Assembly (NCBI GenBank): GCA_030386875.1
Contig: CM059575.1
Location: forward strand, 48,390,859-48,454,858
Length of the DNA: 64,000 nucleotides
DNA from: Morinoia aosen
Taxonomy: Eukaryota; Arthropoda; Malacostraca; Amphipoda; Talitridae
Direction: 5' to 3'
Below, one piece after another: positions 25,385-36,640 of this stretch (its first letter is position 1; every line of letters begins with the position of its first letter). A program made the position numbers and the translations under genes. A model generated the notes under the pieces. It had not been told where the DNA came from and made no database searches. It saw nothing but the letters and a program-made list of their open reading frames with translations.

Positions 25385-26590
25385 GTGGCGTTAAAGCCAC
25401 CAACCTTTTCTGAAACTTCACCTGCCACCTTCTTTAAAATCCTGGATGCTCAGTTTCGCCTACGAAACATAACTCAAACGGAAACAAAGTTTGATTTTGC
25501 GCTGTCATTTCTGCCATCTGAGGTGCACGCCCAGGTTCCGCCTAATTTGATTGAGAAGGAAAAATATGAAGAGCTTTGTGCTGAAATTGTCTCCTATTAC
25601 GAGAAAACAAAGCCAGAACTATTTGAAAAATTAATCTCAACAACCATGATTACTAGCCGACCCTCAGCGTATCTACGTGAACTTCAGAGAATGGCAGCTA
25701 AAGTTAAAATAGGAGACGACCTCGTTCGACACAAGATTGTGCAGTCGCTGCCCTCTACGATTGCTAGTGCAGTTGCGGCTCAGACAGAGCTGACTCTTTC
25801 TCAACTGGGCAGTCTGGCCGACAATTTGATGCCTCTGCACAAGCAAGTTCACAACGTCGATTATAAACAAAGGAAGTCTCGTGAATTTTTGCGAGAGGTT
25901 GCTAAAACGCATCACTCGGCAACTCACTCAGCAACTGCTGAATTCGACCAGATCCCTGTTGGCATACGACCATTTCATCAAGATCAATGCCCTAAAGTGT
26001 GCAGAAGCCATCTGTACCACGCAGATCGAGCCACGACGTGCAAGCCGTGTTGTAAATTTCCAAACAAAGGGAATTGCAAAATGCAGCCCTCATCCAGACC
26101 TTCATCTCGTTCTTCCTCACCACAACGGGATTCGCACCAGGGAAAGTAACGGAGCGAGTTGTCATGGCAGTAACCAGCTCGCCACTTCTTAAGATTGTCG
26201 CCACCGTAGGTTCTGCTTCCGTTTCTTTCATCATTGACACAGGTGCTTCTGTCTCAATATTACCTAACTGCTTAGCCGAAGGCACCATTTTGAAGCCCTG
26301 TGCAGTTAAACTAACTTCTGCATCTGGACAAACTATTCCAATCTTGGGAGAAGCGCGCTTGAATTAACGTAGCTTTCAAGCAGCTCAGACGCTCCTACGC
26401 ATGGACGTTCGTGGTCGCTGAGACAACTCAGCCACTTCTAGGAATAGATTTTCTGAGCCACTTTGGCCTCAGCGTAAACTGGAATGAACATAAACTATGT
26501 GACCAAACTACCAACTCTGTTAGTACTATTGAAGAAAATGAAAATGAAGTGAAAAGCAAGGCGAAAATCGCTGTACGAATTGACATTTTA
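25385..26590 (+). mobile_element. fossil LTR retrotransposon, gag and protease part (Ty3/gypsy-like)
   Basis: The first part is a gag-like protein that begins with FSETSPATFFKILDAQF and carries the helical matrix/capsid pattern seen in insect Ty3/gypsy-type elements. Downstream is an aspartic protease signature, FIIDTGASVSILP, and its C-terminal part with LLGIDFL. A tRNA-primer-site-like GGTGACCCC lies shortly upstream near 25301. Polymerase, integrase and a clear second LTR were not recognised in the window. The element looks broken, with a handful of breaks, and old. A Penelope-like element lies directly against its downstream side. Confidence 0.7.
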
Positions 26591-27122
26591 TTATTACAAA
26601 TAGTGAAGTCTAAATGAATAAAAATGAACGTTTCGAACTAAACAGTTCATCTTCAGCAAAGAAAAGAATTCTGTGACAAAACAAAACGGAAATGAGTACA
26701 TTGAAACCACACTTTGCAAAAGATACTACAACATATACAGAAAAATAGTCGTAGATCTAAAACTAAAATATAAAACAAAACAAAATTAAAAAACCTAAAA
26801 TAATGATCATGTATTTTCAACGAGAAGAGGAAAAGCACTTTGAGTATCATATAGAGGGGGTCTGAGTTTAAAAATGTATAGCGACTCGAGGATGCGTAAA
26901 TCAATCATATGAGGGGCACCTGCAAGGATTTTAAAATGATTTACGGAAACAGGGACGTTACAGATTTCCGCATGGGATCGAACAGAGGACAGTGGAGGAG
27001 AACCAAGTAGACGACCGGTTCTACAGCTGCGCCCAGCGTGCTCGGCTACTCTGAACATAAGAGTACGACAGGTGGAACCTACGCACTGTGATTCACAACG
27101 TGAACGTTGTGAATCACAGTGC
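26591..27122 (-). mobile_element. Penelope-like element 3' part with GIY-YIG endonuclease domain
   Basis: The minus-strand translation from 27122 to about 26807 reads CVGSTCRTLMFRVAEHAGRS, then TGRLLGSPPLSSVRSHAE, FKILAG and LRILESLYIFKLRPPL. This is the GIY-YIG endonuclease typical of PLEs: YVG.T.R.L..R..EH, then the late Glu in LRI.ESL.I..L.P.LN. The element is 5'-truncated at the YIG half of the motif, so the reverse transcriptase is missing. Downstream on the same strand GCTGAAGATG, a hairpin and CGAAACG (about 26660-26630) mark the PLE end. The insertion lies against a fossil gag-protease region. Confidence 0.75.
27083..27122. repeat. perfect 19-bp inverted repeat at the PLE 5' truncation point
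   Basis: GCACTGTGATTCACAACGT at 27083-27101 is followed after a 2-bp spacer by its exact reverse complement at 27104-27122. The inner arm is PLE coding sequence; the outer arm lies where the element stops. Confidence 0.85.
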
Positions 27123-30100
27123 ATAGCATTTTATCGTATTGTTTACCCAAATTCATAAACTTTGCTTCTCTGAATGAAATTTGATAATAAATATCGTACA
27201 ACATCTGGCAACCCTGCATTGCTTTCAATTTATGACTTATTTTTATTCCACTATTTCGAATGAAATAATGTGTAATTTGAACGCATCCTACAAAAATGCA
27301 GGTCAATTTGCTAAACTTTGGTCGGAGCAATCCTTCAGTTCTGGATTAGAAATTACATTTCATTTTCTCCGAGGGGACATAGAGCTGCGTTATTCCAATT
27401 TCATAATAGAAGAGTCATAATTGTTTGGAATATCATATTTTTTGCGTAGAATAGGAAAAACGGAATAGGTGCATGAGGCGAGAGTTACTCTAAATATGAA
27501 TGTTCTTCTCAAAGAATGCTATCTTGACAAAAACCTAAATGAAGCACATTTATTAATCTCGTGTCGAAGTACTGCATGCATCAAATTTAATTCTATAAAT
27601 TTATTCGATTACTTTAGGGAGCGAAATTCGATATACCGAGAAAACGTTTTCATTAAAAAATGCAAGGAAAATTGATTTTAACAACCTCAGAAAATGATCG
27701 AAAGTAGGCTTCTGATTTATTTATTGAAGAAAGCTTTGTAACTCTAACCCCGCATTCTTGAGTATCGTAAACGAATTTCAATAACGAAGGTAGATGTTCT
27801 TTCAGGATTGTATTTCCACGTGTGTTTTACAACGAATAATAACTTTGAGCAGAGAATTTCATCAATTTTTTGACTGATCTTGATCACATTCTGAAGATAC
27901 AGGTATCTTTTTCCTGTAATTCATTAGTACGGTAACACGATGAACGTTCCGTAAATCAGATATTTATTTTACAATTCAGTTAAACGAGTAGCATTTCAGA
28001 TGGAAAATAATTGAAGTTAGTCTTAAATTTCTGAGCTGGTTAGTTTTTCATTCACTATAGACTGAAAACGGACCTCGAATTGATATAGGAGGAACAAATT
28101 GAAGTTTATAAATATTCTTCTTCTTCATCTAGGATACATTTTAAAAATGACTCGTGATTCAGACGTTTGCGTTGCAAACGTAGCGAAGTCATCTTGGAAT
28201 CATCTTGAAGCTACATCATTGGAAAGATATTTTCGACTACAATACTGAAAAGAATGAAAACAAATAGTATAAAAGCAACCTCTGATCTTCAGAAACAGTA
28301 GACACTTTCGTTAGTCCCGATAATATTTTCACGCGTTAAGTATTTTTTCCGTTACAACGATGAAACTTAGAGAGCTAATAAAACTAATGAAGAGTGGTGC
28401 ATGAGGTGAGTATCGTGCGCGTTCACTTTTTCGGAGACCTGCATGGAGGCTCAACGTTGTCTCTCCGCTGAGCAAGGGGAAAATTGATTACCACCGCATG
28501 ACATGTCCGGGTGATAGAGGAGAGCGATCTGCCACCTCACCAAGATGAGCATTTTCTCAAAAAGTATCTATGGGAACACACCCATGAAAACTCTGTGCAG
28601 ACGCAGGTATAGAACATAAAATATATTCCACGGAATTCTCATGTCAATGAATTGAGCAAAAAGTGTTGTTAAGCAAATATTCGCTTATCTTTCTCGTTAC
28701 TTGAGTATTTCAGCTTTAACTCTCCTCGTACGAAATGAACGAGTTGAAACGAATCGTTTTCTAGAGCGAGTATTTTGCACAGTTATACTCTGTTGGTAAT
28801 GATTCTTTGAGTTTTCTTTGGTTAGGCACAACCTTACTCAATGTAATAGTCATTATCTAATCCTTGAACATCGATGTATATGTATTCAAAACAGTCCCAT
28901 TCTCCTTTGCCATCCAGAAATTATAGGTCGCTTCCGAATGTAAAACAAATTTCACATTTTAAAATTATCTTCAAATGTGCACTACTATAATAATCCTTCA
29001 GTACAAAAACGTTTCATTCATGAATAATTTATTTAACTGTTGTTCCTAGCTAGGCTCCAAACCCTGAAAGCCCTAACATCACAATTTAAATAGCTCACAT
29101 CAAAGACATCCCAGGCTATCGGTTTACCGCGATGTTGAACTTGTTGATTGACCGTTGTGTTGTTTGCTGCATGTGTCAGCCATTTTTCAAATAGAAATCA
29201 ATAGCTGTGGCACCAGTAGATCATTAATTTTCTGATTTCTCCGATTTCTAGGTCATATTGAATTATCGAATTATCAGTTATCCATGTTAGTGTATTTTCA
29301 TATCATTTAAAGTTTTCATCCATTAACGGTTAATTCAGATCTTCTGCTCTCAACAGGTAGAGAACGGAGGGCGACCTCCTTCCCAGCATCCCAAAGTTTC
29401 TCGTGAAACGGCAACCACGCAATATAGCCGATGAAGTCACGCATTATAGCCGGAAAGTATCACAGCGTTACTTACGCAGTATATTTATGTAGATAAATCA
29501 CATTCATGAGAATTGATGACATTACTATCATTTGTACCATCGCGCAAATCCAACAACCATTGCAGCTGAGACAGTGTATTGGTTTAAGTTACAACTCGTG
29601 TGTGTTACTAAGTCAGGTTTTTGCTAGTGTTGGGCTGTATTTCTTTCACTGCAGCTCGTTTCATTGTATTGTAATTTTTTCATATGCCTCAACATCGATA
29701 TTGAATGAGGCATATCGATATTGAAACAACTCAAAACTTTTCCAAATCTCTCTTATGAAGAAGTGGTTGATTATATAGTGCTGGAAAGTAATTGTTATTT
29801 TGATTTAAAATTATAAAAACATGATTATAAAAATCTTCTCAAGTTTACTTCAAACCTAAGAAATGATCAGAAGCTAGAAATGAAGCATGATATTGATATA
29901 GATAACATGATAATATAACTCTGAATGAACTAAACAACATTCAAGGTATAACATTAGAAGTGTACAGAAACTTTCATAATTAGAACAAGTTAACTTGACC
30001 TAAAGACCAGGAAGTAAACAAAATAAAGAGATCAATATGAAGTACATAAGTACTACGAACTGCCGAAAAATCTACTAAAATTCCAGTTATTAAGATTAGA

Positions 30101-31428
30101 AAAAGCCGACTAAATTTTCATTATCAATAGTGAAACCATAACCTGATGACTAGAAGTCTTTAGGTATCATAGCTTTAGGTTTTGGAAAAGAATAGTCAAT
30201 ATCAATATATCACTACCTAAAGACTATAAATCTTTATGATCACAACATAACTTTAGGTTTCCGCAAAGACGAGTCTTTATCAATCAGTATATCATAGCAT
30301 AACCTAAAGACGAAAAAGATCCTTTTAGGGAACCACTGGAATAGAGTATAGACACACTAAGAGCGTTACAGAGTTGCCACTCTGTGTCTGCGTAAAATGT
30401 ATTGCATCAGCTGAGCTGTCCTTCAAGTAACTTGCAATGCATTTATAACCAGCTTCTACTTCCTATGTATTTATTGATGGGAAATAAAGGAGACAAAAAT
30501 AAAAAAAATGATTTGCGATGCTTTCAATGTCTAATTCCTGTTTTTTAACTATAAAATATGCCGCTTTACACTTGAATGAAAATTATATTTAGTGCTCGTA
30601 TTTATCATATATATGTATACGAACCAACAATAACTACGTAAAGATCAATGGCAGTACTAGTTAATAGGATTGGTCCCCTGTTTCGTACTTTGAACCAAAT
30701 AATCTACAAAAACATTACATGTTTTTTTAGTTTTTTATTAAAGTATTTCAACTCTGTTTTGTTTACATTTGGTTTTGAACAATTATTGATAGATTCTAGC
30801 AAAAATTAGAGTCGAATGTACCAAAAAAATAGCGACTCCGACCTCAACTCCACCGCATTCGAATGAACGACTCCGACTCCATCACATTCGATTGGAACGA
30901 CTCTGACTCTTTCACATTCAGAAAAACGACTCTGACTCCGACTCCGGCAACTCTGCCTCCCGACCCAACTTTCGAAGTTAATTAGTGATGGGTTAGGTAG
31001 TAATCATAACTCACTAACGAAAAATACTGGTCTCTGCTCTAGGGGAGCATGTCTTTTCTCATCTACTAGCCGTTTTCGTTTTCTCGCATTTCACCGTCTT
31101 CACAGCCACCGCTTATAAGTTTAGCACCGAAATTAGACAATCGCCAACTTCAGTATGAGGAAATAGCACTCCAGAGCGAGTGTCAATGAACAAGGTCGAC
31201 CAGAACCCATTTATATAAAAATTATCGATAAATAAAGATTTTGAAATTTACCTGAAAGAGAAAGGATGATAAATCAGTCCTTGCTCCGCGTTTATGCAGG
31301 CGACATGAGTTGGGAGAAATGCAACATTGTCGAATTTGGATCAAGTTTGCTTCCAAATTTTAACTGAGATTTGAATTCCTTCATATATTTATTTACGAAA
31401 TTTACAGAAACCTTAAAGCTATATTCAG
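27123..31428. other. no recognised gene; promoter-like motif and simple repeats
   Basis: TATAAAAG at 28268-28275 lies about 30 bp upstream of ACAGTAG, an initiator-like start, and ATGAGGTGAGT at 28407-28417 offers a splice donor. A short frame from the ATG at 28360 stops before that donor. No downstream exon was recognised. CTTTAGGT in both orientations clusters at about 30160-30312. No known RNA gene was identified. Confidence 0.35.
30835..30965. repeat. imperfect GACTCC hexamer repeat
   Basis: GACTCCGACTCC-type units alternate with CACATTCGA-type spacers, giving a mixed microsatellite or minisatellite. Many units are substituted. Confidence 0.65.
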
Positions 31429-31551
31429 TGTTTATATATTTTCAAACCGATAACCCATCGTCGCTGATTCATCATGGTTTTCGAGAGAAACATACTTACC
31501 CTGATTGACGAGAACTGAGTTTCGCGCCAATTTTGTTCACATGTAATACGC
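31429..31551. repeat. left copy of a ~120-bp direct repeat flanking the truncated LINE-1
   Basis: Begins TGTTTATATATTTTCAAACC and matches 35515-35634 with roughly nine differences and a small indel. It sits directly 5' of the truncated LINE-1 copy. Confidence 0.75.
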
Positions 31552-33299
31552 ATGTGCTCTGTGGAGGCCACGCCCTGTCGATTTACCAGAGTTACTGACT
31601 ATTATGTACTCATTGGAAAACACAAAAGCAATCGGACATGATGGAATCAGCCTCCAATACATCAAAGACAGTTTTCCAGTCACAGCACCATTGATTCGTT
31701 TGATTATCAACATATCCGTAGCAACTAAAAGTTTCCAAACCAATGGAAACACTCCATAATTAGACCGTTGGATAAAACTGGTGACACAAATACAGCATCA
31801 AATTACAGGCCCATAAGCCTGTAATTCTGTCCAACCTGTTCTGTCCAAAATATTGGAAAAAGTAGTAACGAATCAACTGTAATCTCACTTGGACGAGTCA
31901 AATTTACTGCATCGAAATCAATATGCCTATGGGAGGAACACTTTCACTCAAGAAATTCGAAAAGAATGATCACGTAACACCTCTCCTGAATAAGCTCGGC
32001 TGGGCTCAATATCACTGAAAAATTATACAGCGATATCGATCAAAAAATGTAACACTTTTGCTGCTACTCGATCTCTCTAAAGCATTCGACTGCGTCGAAC
32101 ATGATCAACTCCTACGAAAAATACTGAACTTAGGAGTTGATACGCGTTGGTTTAAAAGCTACCTATCAAATCGCTCTCATGCAGTCCTCTTAGATAAAAA
32201 GATGTCCCCATTCCTCCAAAATAACTTTGGTGTCCCTCAAGGATCCATTCTGGGCCCGCTATTCTTTTCAATTTTCATTAACGATTTCCCTCCAATGCCT
32301 TCTAACACTCGAATATCCATGTATGCAGGTGATATCCAAATTGTAATGACAAGCTTTGTAACAGAAATACCACAGACGAAAAATGGACCTGAAGCCATAT
32401 TGATCAGCCTCAAGTCATGCTATGACTAAAATGGTCTCAAGCTAGACGCGAGTAAAACACAATTCATTATTTTTGGGTCAAAAGATTCAATAAACAACAT
32501 TCGAAATCTAGATCTAACTCTTACAGTTGTGAATGATAAAATTCACCCATCAGAAAAAGTAAAAAATTTAGGCATTTTGTTCGATAGAAACATGTCCTTC
32601 AAATCCCACGTTGATAAAACCTGTAACACAATTCATGGGACTGCATTGTTTTTTAATCGTATAAAAAGTATGCTTGACGATGAATCTAGATTATTGGCTG
32701 TTCAATCTTTGGCCTTAGCACGTATTGACTACTGTAGCCTGGTTTGGGGAGATATACCGAAACATCTTCAAAAAGATCTACAAAAATGCATAAATTTTTC
32801 AGCTAAGGTTGTATGCAACGGCAAATTCGAAAAGAATGATCACGTAACACCTCTCCTGAATAAGCTCGGCTGGGCTCCGATTCAGGAAAGGTTTCTGGCG
32901 CACAAAGCCCAATACGTATTCTCCTTTTTATATCTTCCTCATAGCAATGCTGAAATAGTGAAATTCCATCCCCCGACCATCACCAACCAAAGGCCGAATA
33001 GGATACGCGATGTCTCAATCAGATACCGTTCATCTAACATTGGGTAGGAAGCTCTGTCAGTATCAGGCGCCTTACTGTGGAACAAACTCCCCCAGAATAT
33101 CAAAACCACTCGAACACTAAGAGAATTCAAAACTAAAATACCTCTTTATCTTGCGTCTACACAATAAGTGTGAACTGCAGTACGTACTGGAAAAGAAGTC
33201 AGGAATTTTTATTGCTAATTATATCTTATCTTCCGTTACATTATACAACAATCAAGACATATTTATAATATGCACATGCAATATGATTGCTTGTATACG

Positions 33300-33421
33300 A
33301 ATATTAAGTGCATGTATGTACGCACATGTGACGCTCGTATGTGTGTATGTATATGTGCATATAATTGTATGTATATATATATGTGTACTCGTATGTGTGT
33401 GTGTGCGTGTCTATATATGTA
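33300..33421. repeat. TATG/TGTG microsatellite
   Basis: Degenerate alternating ATGT, GTGT and TATA units. The intact LINE carries comparable TATATG/TGTG stretches in its 3' tandem units near 61.21 and 61.90 kb. Confidence 0.7.
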
Positions 33422-33489
33422 GAACATATTCCCCTCCTTAAATGCTCATGTTAATCTTGTGAGAAAGTGTCGTGACTTACACTCTTTGA

Positions 33490-35470
33490 TTATTCTGTGG
33501 CCACACTATTTTAGGTTGTTTTGACTTTCTCGTTTTGTCCCAGCAATGTTGAAAATGTTACGGTTGACATTGTACGACGATCCTTCTCATCTATTTGACT
33601 CCGGTGAACTTTTTTGTACCAAAGCTAGTAGCATATGAAATTTAATTTTTGCATTATTGTAAAATCTTTCATTTTATCCGAGCCATTTATTTAGCTTACT
33701 AGTTGATACGAAACAATGTAAATTGCCTCTAATATCAACCTCGCAGTCTAAGACGCAAATTAATTTGGATCTACCCGTTTCACTTTCAACCATAATCCTT
33801 CATTTCACTAGTTCCAACGTTCGTCGGCTCAAATTTCAATATGGGAGTGCACTAACTAGAGGGTTTTTAACAACGCATCACATGCACAATGTTTTCCTAA
33901 CCACATGTAATAAAATCCATTGTTAAAATCAGACCAACGCAACGAAGGGAATGCATTTTCAACGCGCTTTATTCCCAACCATTTGTTTAAAAAAATAACC
34001 GGTATAAGTATTACGATCCCCATGTGTAAATATCAAGTCATGATCTTAATTTTAAGATATTTGAAAACAATTTTCGCTCATATTGAAGCATTTGAACATG
34101 CGACGTAGTTCATGGGCAATTTTTACTTTCCTACGCCCGTGTGTGCATTAAGACGAAGTCATTTTCTGTGGTTAACATTTCGTATTGTTCCAGCTATGCA
34201 ACAAATATTATGGACTCATGATTCAATGCACGCGCAACCTAACAAGAGTGTTTTCAACTATGTTTCACAGGGATTTCGTTTGCTAAATTACTCACATTTA
34301 TTTTACATTTCCAAAACCAAATTAATTACCACAAAGAAAGAGAGGATGTTAATGTGAGGGTATTTCAGTATCTACTTTCTCTTTTTTCGTTCTTTTTAAA
34401 ATATTTTAAAAAATGGAAACTGATTCGACGAATGTCATAACTTTAAAGAATATAATTTTTTTCTCTTCTTATTCTGGTCTCAAATTGCTGTTGTTAGCTT
34501 TGTGTGGTAAACTCTTCTTCCCTTCTTAATCTCTTGAATACATTATGACAACACTATTTTGGATAGTTAACTTTTTGTACGGTTTCACCTATGTTGAAAA
34601 TGTTACGGCGAGCAATGTACAACAGTACATTTCATGTCTTTGACTCCGATGAACTCTTTGCGTCAGTACTATTAGCGTGAGTAAGAAATATCATAACCAT
34701 TTTCTGTTTTGTTATAACGAATATTATATTCTTTACAAGCTCACCACTTGGCACACTGTATGATACGTCAGTGTGAAAAATTGTCCCAAACTCCGATTGT
34801 CGACCTCATGGTTCTAGACGCAAAATAAATCAAATCTGCTCATTTTACTTCTAACATCAATCCCTCACGCTCGTATCACTATAGCTCTTATGTTTATATG
34901 CTCATATTTTCAATACGGGTACGCACTAACGAGAGAGTTTTCATTAATGCGTCACATGAATTATGTTTTCTTAGTAACTAGTTTTTAAATGCATTACCAA
35001 AACATGACTACCGCAACGAAGAAAAACGTATTTTTTTCGCGCTTTTCTCCAAATCATGTATCGAAAATTATCATGGGTATTACGATAACCATGTATGAAT
35101 AGCAATTAAGGATCTAAATCATTTGTTTCAACACTTAACTTGGGTATTACGATAACCATGTATGAATAGCAATTAAGGGTCTCTATGCTAAGGTATTTGA
35201 ATTCGTTTTTCGCTTTTATTTCAATACATGTGCGCACTAATGAAAGTGTTTTTCAAATGAGCGTCATGAGGCTTGTGTTCTCTTAGTTACTTATATTTAA
35301 ATGCACTGTCAAAATCAGATTAGAAAAAGAAGGAACTAATTTTTTTGTTGTGCTTTTCTGTCAATCATTTTTTGTTTCAACATTTTACACGGGTATTACG
35401 ATACCAATGTGTTATTATCAGTTGAGGATGTTAATGTTAAGGCCTTTTAAAAATCAATGTATCAACAAAT
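33490..35470. repeat. diverged tandem units in the 3' region of the truncated LINE-1
   Basis: Unit 1 (about 33490-34110) and unit 2 (about 34545-35165) align along their length, about 1.06 kb apart. Landmarks are ATGTTGAAAATGTTACGG, GACTCCG.TGAAC, a GCACTAAC...GTTTT block, and GGTATTACGAT..CCATGT. Partial units lie at about 34230-34345 and 35210-35470. A 58-bp local duplication (GTATTACGATAACCATGTAT at about 35088 and 35146) sits in unit 2. Confidence 0.65.
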
Positions 35471-35514
35471 CATGTTACACTTTATTGGAAATAAAATGTT
35501 TTTCTTTTCTTTTC

Positions 35515-35634
35515 TGTTTATATATTTTCAAACCGATAACCCATCGTTGATCATTCATCATGCTTTTCGAGAGAAACATACTTACCCTGATTGACGAGAA
35601 TTGAGTTTAGCGCCAATTTTATGCACATTAATAC
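35515..35634. repeat. right copy of the ~120-bp direct repeat
   Basis: Begins right after the T-rich tail that follows TTGGAAATAAAA and matches 31429-31551. Its position at the 3' edge of the LINE copy supports a target-site duplication. Confidence 0.75.
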
Positions 35635-36477
35635 TGTAAATGAGGATTAAATTGCAAGAAAGCCTCACTCCCTTGAGATTAGAATTTCGACTGTACGGCT
35701 CAAAACAAAGGTATGCAAAAAGCAAACCGACGTTGTTGAGCACATTTGAGGCAAACGTAGCGCCCAATTCTGGCACGCACGTAGACCCGTTTATTCGAGA
35801 ACTCCTGATGCTGACATAACACTTTCGTAACTCGTCTCGCGAACTACAGCGACAATACATTGGTAACCATTGCATTGAGCAATGTCTTCAGCAAGCTTGG
35901 AGAGATACATTTTCGATGTTTATACAGGTTCATCATATTTTCACTTCAAAACCTTTGCATCTATTATGAATACGAAACACAATTACAACTTTACTGCAAC
36001 AGACAACAGATTGTCCGCTGTCGAGTAAAATAATTTCAGCATTACGAAGATTATCAAACGAACAATAAGTTTTGGCTCAAAACGATGTTTTGCGTTCGAA
36101 CATAAACTGCTCGATGGTTCAAGATGAATACTACGCAAAATTTGAAGATCATGTGTAACGGGTATGGAAAGCTCGACCCCGAAATACAGGCTTGATAACA
36201 TTTTCGATTTTGCGGTTGTCAAAATCCTTGACCTACAGGATATATTAAAAAAAAGTTTCTGATTATACTAACAGCAAATCAAATGAAAACCAATTAATCA
36301 AATGAGAATAAAAACAATATATAACACTATGCTTATGAAGTACCTACACCCAAGATAAGTTAATGCCTCGAAATAAATAGCGTACTTTTTTCTGGAGTCG
36401 AAACAATATATGACGTTGAAAGGAAATAAATCTTGATGCTAATGACATTCACGTAACCTTCAATTTTTTTGTCTTCA
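35635..36477. other. no recognised gene
   Basis: AT-rich sequence with short frames on the minus strand (35582-35875 and 35983-36222) that show no known motif. Confidence 0.4.
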
Positions 36478-36640
36478 ATTTTCTTCACAGGCCATCATTA
36501 GTATTAGAATATTTTATGACGAAATAACTAAACTAATAGAATTTAATTATTTGTCAAATGAAAAAAATATCCTGCATAAACTGAAACCAAACAACACGAG
36601 GTATATTGTAGGGTGTTGTTACCTATAGCAAACGTGCTTG
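36478..36640 (+). repeat. interspersed repeat C, copy 1
   Basis: Matches 38800-38955 in the same orientation. Shared blocks are TTCTTCACAGG, ATGACGAAAT.ACTAAAC, TTTAATTATTTGTCA.ATGAA and GTTGTTACCTATA. Identity by eye is about 75-80%. Confidence 0.6.

Larger units (their letters stand above)
31558..35510 (+). mobile_element. 5'-truncated, decayed LINE-1 copy with long 3' region
   Basis: Homology to the intact LINE ORF2 begins in the reverse transcriptase (compare 58740 onward) and runs to about 33165. Recognisable pieces include LLLDLSKAFDCVEHDQLL, FGVPQGSILGPLFFSIFIND, and the C-terminal PLLNKLGWAPIQERF. The catalytic box reads MYAGDIQ instead of YADD, and stops and frameshifts occur, so it is dead. 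A 55-bp piece of its own 3' coding part is inserted at 31953-32007. After the coding end come a TATG/TGTG microsatellite, diverged tandem units and the terminus TTGGAAATAAAA at 35485-35496. The identity level suggests a different subfamily from the copy at 54.9 kb. Flanking 120-bp direct repeats look like target-site duplications. Confidence 0.7.

Noticed and set aside
28419-28610. Structured-looking GC-richer stretch as a possible small nuclear or 7SK-like RNA
   Set aside because: Compared from memory with U1-U6, U3, SRP and 7SK landmarks; no diagnostic motif or pol III terminator arrangement matched convincingly.
33151-33441. 96-codon plus-strand frame ending in Cys/Val/Tyr-rich text
   Set aside because: Its second half is translation of a TATG/TGTG microsatellite.
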